Assembly: GCF_029227915.1 (NCBI RefSeq) | Contig: NC_079887.1 | Span: 23,247,650 to 23,311,649 of the forward strand | Direction of reading: 5' to 3' | DNA from: Hydractinia symbiolongicarpus | Taxonomy: Eukaryota > Cnidaria > Hydrozoa > Anthoathecata > Hydractiniidae | Length of the DNA stretch: 64,000 bases | In this document: positions 56,441 through 64,000 of the stretch, one piece after another | How the letters are laid out: each line of letters begins with the position of its first letter | Numbering within the stretch: position 1 is the stretch's first letter | The notes under the pieces: generated by a model | Databases searched by the model: none | What the model saw: the letters and a program-made list of their open reading frames with translations, nothing else | Told to the model about the DNA's origin: nothing | Made by a program: the position numbers and the translations under genes

Positions 56441-58685
56441 ATGGAAAACAATGACGGAGACCATGAAATGATAGTAGAAGACTTCAACGAACTATTTGAA
56501 GAAAAGTCAGTAGGTAAACACGTTAATATTAAAATTTTAATGGTATACGAGAAAGGGGAGATTCACCAAACTGTGCACACTGATATTATATATTTTGTCA
56601 GCAGATAGGTGATTAATATACATCAAATTTTGTACAAAATTTAAAAACTACCACAGCACACCATAATATATATAATAGTTTATCCTCTACTTAGTTTTCT
56701 CTTGATTTTATTTAGCTCATGAAAGTATCATATTAACAGAAGATGACATTAGTGACCCACATATTCATATAGATTTTGAAAAACTTTCAAATTACAAAGT
56801 CGAACATTTAAAAAGATGGCTGGTATTCCGAGGAGACACACTTCAAGGTATTACAACTTTGAAAGAACCTCAAGTTCGTGTTATGAGCTATTTCGAAAAT
56901 AAAACTGAAGCCAAAATTGTAGATCCTACACCTGATAAAATCTGGCTACGTAAAAAAGCAGAAAAAATGGGAGTTATTTTGAAACCGCTGTGGAAAGAGG
57001 GAATGCTTCCATCAGTCCCTTTGAAACTCAAAGCTGATATGTCAAAACCAACTGATTTAACAGGTTGGTCGAAATCCTTGAAAGGAATGCCAAATTTTAC
57101 AGTTGAACATATTCAAAATTATCATGAACATGTCAATGAAACATTTTGTAAAAATTCAACAAAAATAAAGAAACATTTTATACGTGGCGAACAATTCCTC
57201 GAAGAGAAGTTCTTAGATACTGATACAATATATGTTAAAGAAGATGAAACAATATTTTGTTTAAAGGGTGTAGCTGCAGCTAGTTTGAAAAAAGCAAATA
57301 GATGGGTTTTTTTAGCCATAGAGAAAAAAACCTCCAATATTGAGTTTGCGAACTGTCAGTGTCCAGCTGGACGTTGTGGGACATGTTCTCATGCATATGC
57401 TATGATGAAACTTTTAGCAAAGTGGGTAGTAGATGGCCTATCTATGGTACCGGCAACTAAAGCATGTACTTCAAAGCCCTGCGTGTGGAATGTTCCGCAG
57501 TCCAGAGGTAGAATAGAAAAGGTTCCTATCATGGAAATGATGATCAAGTCTCCTCCATCGAAAAAAACTAAAAAAACTGACAATGTTCAAGACAAAAAGG
57601 GTATTGTTTCATCTCTTTACGAACCTCGAATAGTTAAAAACACTTTAAAAGATGATATCAATTTTCTCATAAGACATATGGAACATAAAACACCAACAAA
57701 TATATGTGCAACCAAATTACTTAATCCCAATCCAGTTCATCACAGACAGACACAATTTGGAACTTTACCATCAGGTTCGTACCTCTCATATCAGTGTTCA
57801 GTTATGCCACCTGATTTTACAGTATACTGTAGCATTGACAGATCAGATGGAAAAGAGTACCCATTGTATCAAAGATATCCACAATTTCCATTCCAATCAT
57901 TGGAAAATGTTATAGACACTTTTACTAAGGATATTCATATTGTTGAAATAAAGAAAAACAATATTTTAGAAAATTTAAAATCCCACTCCGAAGATGTTAA
58001 CTTGATTGAAACGAGTACAAGAAATCAAGCTGATGATCCGACCTGGTTTTTATACCGCAAGAACAGATTTACAGCATCTTTATGTAACAAATTGGGTAAA
58101 ACTGGACGAAAAACTGAAAAATCTTCGAAGACATTAGCCCATAACATTGTGACAGGGAGTAAAAAAAATGTGAACAGGATTATGAAAATGAAAATGGAGT
58201 ACGGTCGATTTTACGAACCCATAGCAATCCAACATTATGAGCGATATATGAAGTTGAAGAATTTTAACATAACTGTAGAACAATCAGGTTTAGTCATTGA
58301 TCCGATCAATTTTGTGTTGGGTGCTACACCTGATGGTAAAGTTATATGTGATGGATGTTTTGGTATATTGGAGGTGAAATGCAGCGAACAGTACAGGGAT
58401 GTTGATCCAAAAACAATTTGCCACATTTCACCAAACCCGTGTATAGTTTACAACAAAGAAAACAATCAAATTACTATAAATAAAAACCACACGTATTATG
58501 ACCAAGTACAAATGCAACTTGCTATAACAACACGCACATGGTGTGACTTCGTATTTTATACATCGAAAGGATTAGCCATTGACAGAGTTCCCTTTGACAC
58601 AGAATATTGGGATACATTGCAGCACCGAATCTTGAAATTTTATTTTACGTACATGTTACCCGAAATTGTGGAATTAGAGGAATGA
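56441..58685 (+). CDS. Transposon-borne YqaJ exonuclease with SWIM zinc finger, two exons (680 aa)
   Basis: Exons 56441-56513 and 56716-58685 with a GT-AG intron (56514-56715). The phases join and extend the open frame N-terminally to a good ATG. Residues about 30-75 look like a small SAP-like helical domain (HLKRWLVFRGDTLQGI). A SWIM-type zinc finger is at about 238-250 (CQC...CSH). The C-terminal YqaJ/lambda-exonuclease fold (about 465-640) keeps the acidic triad: E525 in YGRFYEP, D564 in ATPDG, and E577/K579 in EVK. Viral relatives of the fold degrade one strand of DNA to prime recombination; in this transposon the protein may process ends or aid integration, which is not established. It faces the transposase gene, 264 bases apart. 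Confidence 0.9.
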
Positions 58686-58949
58686 ACCTATCTAGATATT
58701 TTTATATACTTTATATATAAATATAAATAAGTACTTGAAACATATCATAACCTTGTAAAATATGAAATATACTTCAAAGTGATATTTTTTGCAAGGATTG
58801 ATTTTTACGAGTTTGCAACATTACCACAAAAATAAGCTATAGAAAAAATCATCTCCTTGAGGTATATCTCATAATGTGTGTGTAGCAGTAAAAAACTTTT
58901 TAGATATTTTTATGCATATAATTGTAAAGATTTTCTTTTTCTAAACATT

Positions 58950-60464
58950 CTATACCTTTAAAATTGGTTCTTGAAAATTTGCTAACATTGCACAAACAGT
59001 GATGATCTGGTTAAGAGAACCTAGCATGTTAACAGGAATAACTCGATCAAATATGTGAAAAGTTTTCAATCTCTGTATCATTCTTTCGACATGTATTCTT
59101 TCAGCGGCAATTTGTTGACTTTGAATAACTTCGCTTTCACTGAACTGATCTCGTCCTCTCAAAAAACATGGTATTATCAGCTCCACACCGATTGGATTCA
59201 CATATTCTGCTATCAAAAAACCTCGATCTGCCATGATCGCATCACCAGGCTCCCAGAGTTCTGGGTATAATATTCCACTTTTCACTACTATATTTTTATC
59301 AGATATGCTCCCAGGGAAGGCTGAGGATATAAAAGTGAAGCCACCCCCTGGTGCAATTCCAACCAGAACTTTTACTGTAGTGTGACTTTTGTAATCTGAA
59401 TACATCAATTTATGGACAACAAGTGAAGCAGGCACTGCAATTTTGAATTCGACACAGTCTATAATGCACCGTACATTTGGAAATTTTTCCATCATTGATT
59501 TTGGCATTACATCTTTTACCTGCTGTCGGGTAGGCCATATGCATATTGATCCAAATTTAACGTACATATAATTTATCCAAGTCAACACTGTATTGGTGAC
59601 TGTAGCTTCAGAAACTTGAAAGATATAAGATAAATGAAAAATATCGAAGTTTCTTCTAATGCGTACCAGGGTCAACAAAAAACTTTCTAAAGGGGATAGC
59701 ATTCGGGGTCTCCCTCTCTGTGAATCACCTTTGACCTGTTGGTTGTTGTATAATACCACATTTTCTCCATTGTCACCAGTGTTCAAAAATATTAGTATGC
59801 CTTTGAAAACTTTAACATTTGGTAAACCAGTGTAGTGGTTACATGCTCCGTCTGACAAAAGCACATGTTCAACAAATTTACATTTTGTAGTTACAGTTCT
59901 GTGCAACAAATTATTTTTAAGTTGTTCATTTTCTTTCTGCAATGCTTCGATTTTGCTTTGTGAGTCAAAAAAACTTTCTTCTGTTTGGCTTGACATATCA
60001 CAACTAACATCTGGCATATCTATCATAAATGACTCTGTCGGAGGTTCATAATCTGACACTGTGTTTCTAAATTTTTTGCGGGGAGAGGGTCTGTTGACAG
60101 GAGGTTTCCGTTTACTTCCCTGCTGTTCTACCATGGCTTCAAACAGCATAGGTTTTGCTCCTTTTTTTAATTTCCTTAATGTGCCACCAGGAGGACGAAT
60201 TATATCAGATTTCTCAAAATGTTTCTCGCACAAAACAGTATAATTAGTAACTCTAAAGTTGTCTTTTCCATCAACTCTTTTTATACGATTACACCACACT
60301 TTTCTAAGACTGGGATCTTTCGGAAACTGGAAGAAACTCAAAGCACTTGTGATACGTTCACCCTCGAATTCAACCAAACCTCTACTATCACATCCCCAGG
60401 CAGCACACTGCTTTCCAAGACTTGGTTTTTTATGTTTACCTTTTTTCGATACACTGTCCGCCAT
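58950..60464 (-). CDS. THAP-domain DDE transposase of the ISL2EU-like element (504 aa)
   Basis: The start is the ATG at 60464, the first ATG in the frame and directly before the THAP finger. The THAP zinc finger (C20, C25, C79, H82, with conserved W57 and P48) is a DNA-binding domain of animal transposases. A coiled segment follows (about 175-190), then a helix-turn-helix (about 255-300) and the DDE_Tnp_4 catalytic domain with D336 (IIDCVE), D413 (MADRGF) and E460 (RIHVERMIQ). No stop or frameshift. It probably binds the terminal repeats and cuts the element out. Its 5' leader lies within the right inverted repeat, so binding of its own protein could repress transcription; this is inference. 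Confidence 0.92.
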   Translation of the reverse strand: MADSVSKKGKHKKPSLGKQCAAWGCDSRGLVEFEGERITSALSFFQFPKDPSLRKVWCNRIKRVDGKDNFRVTNYTVLCEKHFEKSDIIRPPGGTLRKLKKGAKPMLFEAMVEQQGSKRKPPVNRPSPRKKFRNTVSDYEPPTESFMIDMPDVSCDMSSQTEESFFDSQSKIEALQKENEQLKNNLLHRTVTTKCKFVEHVLLSDGACNHYTGLPNVKVFKGILIFLNTGDNGENVVLYNNQQVKGDSQRGRPRMLSPLESFLLTLVRIRRNFDIFHLSYIFQVSEATVTNTVLTWINYMYVKFGSICIWPTRQQVKDVMPKSMMEKFPNVRCIIDCVEFKIAVPASLVVHKLMYSDYKSHTTVKVLVGIAPGGGFTFISSAFPGSISDKNIVVKSGILYPELWEPGDAIMADRGFLIAEYVNPIGVELIIPCFLRGRDQFSESEVIQSQQIAAERIHVERMIQRLKTFHIFDRVIPVNMLGSLNQIITVCAMLANFQEPILKV

Positions 60465-60492
60465 AGCGATTTTTTTATTTATGAAGAACTGG

Positions 60493-60555
60493 AGCAACGG
60501 CTGCCTCGTTTCCGTGAGACGGCAATTACGTCATTATGAATTTATAAAAAGGAGT
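60493..60555 (-). repeat. Right terminal inverted repeat with subterminal block
   Basis: Reverse complement of the left end: outer 17 bases at 60539-60555 and inner 15 bases at 60493-60507, the same distances as on the left. Confidence 0.88.
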
Positions 60556-61454
60556 ATAAAATAGTGCGCTGATAAATGATAGCATGGTAACATGGTTTTA
60601 AGTCAGTGTTAGAAGTGTCCTTACACACACAAAAAAAAGTTTGTTATATGTTATAAAGGATAAGAAGTTCCTCATCAAGTCTAACGGTTTTTTATCCCAT
60701 TCTTGTTAACAGAGCTCTTTAATGAATGGTTTAATCCGTGTCTGTAAAAAGCATTGTTTACAAAAACCAGCTTTTTCTACAAACTTTGTTTATCTCCCCG
60801 TACACGGCTATTTTTGAAATAATGTATTGATGTGAAAAGTGATATTAATATCCGATATCCAATACTTTAAACGAGAGGCAAACAAAAAATTATTTCGTGA
60901 CAGTCATAAAATAAATTTTAAGCGAGAAAAAAAAACATACATTTCTAAATCCTTAAATTTTAAGATAACTCCTATAATAACAAAAAAATAACTATATTTC
61001 ACGACTAAGTATCTATATATCTTCCTAACAACAATTTTACAGAATCTTTATGGCTGTATGGGGTCAAATAAGTATGTCTTGAATGTGCTTTAATTTCGAT
61101 AGGCACCCGGTCAAATTTTTGGCGATTAACCTAATAATTTATAAGTATTCTTGGACAAACTCTATTTCCACAAACAGACTGTAAATTAGCCAATTAATCA
61201 GTGGTGGAAACTCAAAGATTCTTATATGATTCTTCTTAAGTCAACACAATCCTGTTCCTAGAAACCTTTTCTGACTTGTTGATGTCAAAGACGGCGTGTA
61301 TTAAAATATCATCCACGTTTTTGATACTCTTTAAACTGTTTAAGCGATCCCTTTAAAGTTCTGACTGTAAGCACTGGCTACTTCCGCCCAATTATCTTCC
61401 CCCACCCCCGCAGGAGTTATTGAACATAGTAACCTTCCCAGAGCATTTTCGCTG

Positions 61455-61890
61455 TTTTTGTCATATATTGATTTTCGAACGGAAAAACGTTCGGGTTTCT
61501 TTTTGTCGGAAATTTTTCCGTCAGAAATTTGTGTCCGCCGAAAGTTTTTTTGTCCGAAAATTTTGGTTTTTCAAATTTTATTTTAAAAAAGGACCAGCGC
61601 ATAGAAATTATATATATGGTGATCAGAAAATCAATAAAAAATGCAGTTTTTGAACTTATTTTTTCGTTATTTCCACATTCAGTTGAGCTTTATCCATTTC
61701 TAGCCTTCTTTTTGTGTTATTTTCCATAATCATTACTTTTGAAATTTGGTTAACATTCGTTCAAAAGACTTACTCCTACTTTATTTCACTTTAAAAACTT
61801 TGTCCAAAAATTTTTCCGCTGAAATAAAAAAATTGTATCTGAAAGTTTTTCCGCCGAAGTTTTACCGCCGAAAATTTTCGTTCTTAATAT
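61455..61890 (+). mobile_element. Dispersed repeat family R-B, second copy
   Basis: The ends are rich in CGGAAAAACG, CCGAAAATTTT and CCGCCGAAG words. The middle is the reverse complement of the element at 34600-35075 with moderate divergence. Confidence 0.6.
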
Positions 61891-62260
61891 ATTGTGCATC
61901 ATTTCGCAACCTTCGTGGCTGTGTAGCACTTATACGCAACGGCAAAATATGTAGCTGTTTGTAAAAATATTAAAAGTTACACCAACGCCATTTCCTCTTT
62001 ACTTTCAACAGGAGAGTACCGTAGTGCTTCAATTATATGTTTTCGCCCTCTATTAAACGCCTCCCCCGTTCCCTTTTTATTAATATTTTTCAATAAATGA
62101 CCTGCCACAATAAAAGCCTATTTCAACTTATGAAAGGGTTTTTAATTCGAAACTTAAGATGCAAATATTGATATTAATCAACAATGATCTTCATAAAGAA
62201 ATCTCTTCTCGCCTTCGAGATTGTCAGAAAGAGAAAAAAAGCTCAGGTGACTAGCCAGTC

Positions 62261-62314
62261 CAGTACAAGTTTTTAATACAGCTGTCATGACAGCTGTATT
62301 AAAAACTTGTACTG
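62261..62314. repeat. 54-bp perfect palindrome without spacer
   Basis: The 27 bases from CAGTACAAGT to CTGTCA (62261-62287) are followed immediately by their exact reverse complement (62288-62314). The centre is TCATGA. Confidence 0.95.
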
Positions 62315-63221
62315 ACGTCAGGTCATACACATTGTGATTCCAATATTATGTGCGCAAAAAATATGTATTCCATTGAAAGGGGAAAGAAATATTACCAGAG
62401 TTTTATTCTTTTAAAGGCTATCCACCCCTCTCACAGGATCTACGCCATTCGTCCCTCCCCATTGCATTGAAATGCCATTTAACTTAATATGGCATACATG
62501 ATGGCTTTTCATTAAAATGTTACCGCGACATTGATTTAGATGACAGTATCTCCATGAAATTAGGCGGTCTTTCATACGGCCGCCCTATCCATTTACTAAA
62601 CTCCGCAGTAAGATGGACGATAACAGGGGTAATGACCTATCATTGAAAGTAGAACTTAATTTACCGCAGGCTTGTGTCTAGCTGTAACCCCAAGGATAAG
62701 TCGAGCGACCACCTTAGTAAATATTTAGCGCCCCTGCTATTAATAAAAATCTGGTCTGTTAAATATTGTTCTAAACGTGAATATGCATAAAGGGAAGGAT
62801 ACAGAGCGATAACACTTTCTCTTCAATTATCTATTTTCATTTATCGAAACTAAAAAACATATGCGCATTTGGTAAACTCAGTTTATTTCGCGTTTGCTGA
62901 TAGGTTTTATCATGAACGATTACTAAAATTAATTACCGATAATTTTGAAGGAGTTTCTTCTTGCTTGTAGGACTTTCGAATATATTTTTTAAAATTGCTG
63001 ACTATAGCTATCATTTTGATCACACACACTGCTAATATGTTATGATATTACCAAGCAATTCTAATGTAGAGGAAGAAGATTTGGTTGAATATTCTTGCAG
63101 TAAGTCATTCACAAATAGAGAACTATGCTTTATCTAGAAGTGTCTGTGTTTATAATTTGGCTTACAAAAGCCATCGATAGATATCTGATATCGATCTTCA
63201 AAACGTTATTTCAAAGAAATA

Positions 63222-63290
63222 TCCTCATTCCCAGGGTTTGTTGCTTAATGCGCTAGCGCTTATTTCTCGATCAAAAAAACAAGAACGCCT
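63222..63290. mobile_element. Truncated CAACCTCG-family MITE
   Basis: It begins TCCTCATTCCCAGGGTTTGT with the GCTAGCGCT core shared by other members, but the right inverted end is missing where the LINE tail begins. Confidence 0.5.
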
Positions 63291-64000
63291 ATGATATGAT
63301 ATGATTAATTTATTTATAGTTGACAAGTTTGCAAGAAAATGAAGCTTTAAAGTCAACTTTAAAAACATTAAAAATAATAAATAACTAAATATAAAAAATC
63401 TATAAAGAATACCGCATATACAATTTTTTTTAAATATTTTAAATAATTTGTCAAAGGATAGACAATTTAGTGGTGGTTCCAGGAACTCAGTCAAACTTCC
63501 CGGGCAGGGAGTGGAGAGAAAATAATGTGCAACCAAATAACAAGGCTAGAATATCGTTATACGATAGCACCCAACTTAAACCGACCGCAAGACATGTTTA
63601 ACTGAGTTCCCGTTCCACAACTGACAAAGGAAGACAACGGGGAAACTAAAGAAAACCTAATTCAGGTATAAAAGTTTTGCATATTCTGAAAGGACAATGG
63701 TTTGGAATCCGGTTTCTTATTTTGTTTCTAAACTCAATTAAAGTACCAGCGTTCCGATACTCGTTAGGCAAAGAGTTCCAAAGCTTTAACCCAACATTAG
63801 ACAGTGTTTCGATCCCATATCTCACTGAAAATATTTTGTTACTCTTGAGTTTGTCCTTCCTCAAATTATACACTGGTTCAGTAAACATAAAAAGTTCATT
63901 CAACATTTCTGGACCTGTTTTTGTTTTAGCTTTATACAGCTCGGTAACAAGGATGCGTAGGTTCGTTTGGTGAATTGCAACGCTCCCATTCTTCGATAAA
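63291..64000 (-). mobile_element. 3' end of a non-LTR retrotransposon (LINE), cut by window edge
   Basis: The minus strand carries the C-terminus of a LINE reverse transcriptase, a 3' UTR of about 340 bases and a short tandem tail of ATCAT repeats (63291-63307), as seen in CR1/L2-type elements. The 5' part lies beyond 64000. Confidence 0.72.
63646..64000 (-). CDS. LINE reverse transcriptase, C-terminal fragment
   Basis: The minus-strand frame is open from 64000 to the stop at 63646. It shows the conserved LINE tail: NGSVAIHQTNLRILVTELYK, then YNLRK, YGIETLSNVGLKLWNSLP and a final CPFRICKTFIPELGFL. This segment follows the catalytic domain in CR1/Jockey-like reverse transcriptases. No stop lies within the visible part. 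The catalytic core is outside the window. Confidence 0.8.
   Translation of the reverse strand, partial: LSKNGSVAIHQTNLRILVTELYKAKTKTGPEMLNELFMFTEPVYNLRKDKLKSNKIFSVRYGIETLSNVGLKLWNSLPNEYRNAGTLIEFRNKIRNRIPNHCPFRICKTFIPELGFL

Larger units (their letters stand above)
56046..60555. mobile_element. Complete two-gene DNA transposon, ISL2EU-like (about 4.5 kb)
   Basis: Both ends carry ACTCCTTTTTATAAATT in inverted orientation (17 bases, perfect) and a second inverted 15-base block, GAGGCAGCCGTTGCT, starting exactly 48 bases inside each end. The ends are bordered by AT on each side (or TA, if the element is taken one base shorter), a 2-bp duplication. Inside are two convergent genes, a YqaJ-type exonuclease and a THAP/DDE transposase. 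A transposase paired with a YqaJ protein is the hallmark of the ISL2EU superfamily as I recall it from repeat classification. Both genes have uninterrupted frames and complete catalytic residues, so the element may be autonomous and active. Confidence 0.88.
60556..63221. other. Intergenic with dispersed repeats and a palindrome
   Basis: No gene recognised. It contains repeat R-B (61455-61890), a fragment related to the AATAAACGCC TIR element (62019-62080) and a 54-bp perfect palindrome (62261-62314). Confidence 0.55.

Overview
This is an AT-rich eukaryotic chromosome segment, most likely from an early-branching animal such as a cnidarian, possibly a hydrozoan. The evidence is spliced animal genes (PGAM5, a cytosolic HSP70, GAREM-type CABIT adaptors), GT-AG introns, long intergenic stretches, minisatellites, and transposons carrying THAP, YqaJ and Copia proteins. 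No bacterial operon structure is present. The species cannot be fixed from sequence alone.

Layout. 1-4755: a nearly complete Copia retrotransposon (5' LTR cut by the window edge). 4756-14522: gene-poor DNA with terminal-inverted-repeat elements, including a 912-bp Harbinger-like non-autonomous element packed with tandem repeats, a tRNA-derived SINE and short 9-bp-TSD MITEs. 14523-20585: a seven-transmembrane gene (possibly gustatory-receptor-like) split near its 5' end by a second, young Copia element at 14717-18971. 20586-31117: repeat-rich DNA with a decayed THAP/DDE transposase (23.8-24.9 kb) and carbonic-anhydrase-like exon remnants (27.5-28.5 kb). 31118-37479: two tandem minus-strand CABIT genes, the longer one with tyrosine motifs and a SAM domain, separated by a 1.7-kb minisatellite and other repeats. 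40175-42941: PGAM5, four exons, minus strand. 46607-49971: a broken non-LTR retrotransposon with a restriction-like endonuclease. 51755-52195: a minisatellite. 53494-55597: HSP70, three exons, minus strand, with a TATA box and near-perfect heat-shock elements. 56046-60555: a structurally complete two-gene DNA transposon (YqaJ/SWIM exonuclease plus THAP/DDE transposase, ISL2EU-like) just upstream of the HSP70 promoter. 63291-64000: the 3' end of a LINE running off the window.

Host genes do not form a pathway together: PGAM5 is a mitochondrial phosphatase, HSP70 a chaperone, and the CABIT pair are signalling adaptors. The mobile elements are the most informative part. Both Copia elements have identical LTRs over the comparable sequence, the second one has an exact 5-bp TSD inside a coding exon, and the two-gene DNA transposon has matching termini and intact catalytic residues, so several lineages look recently active.
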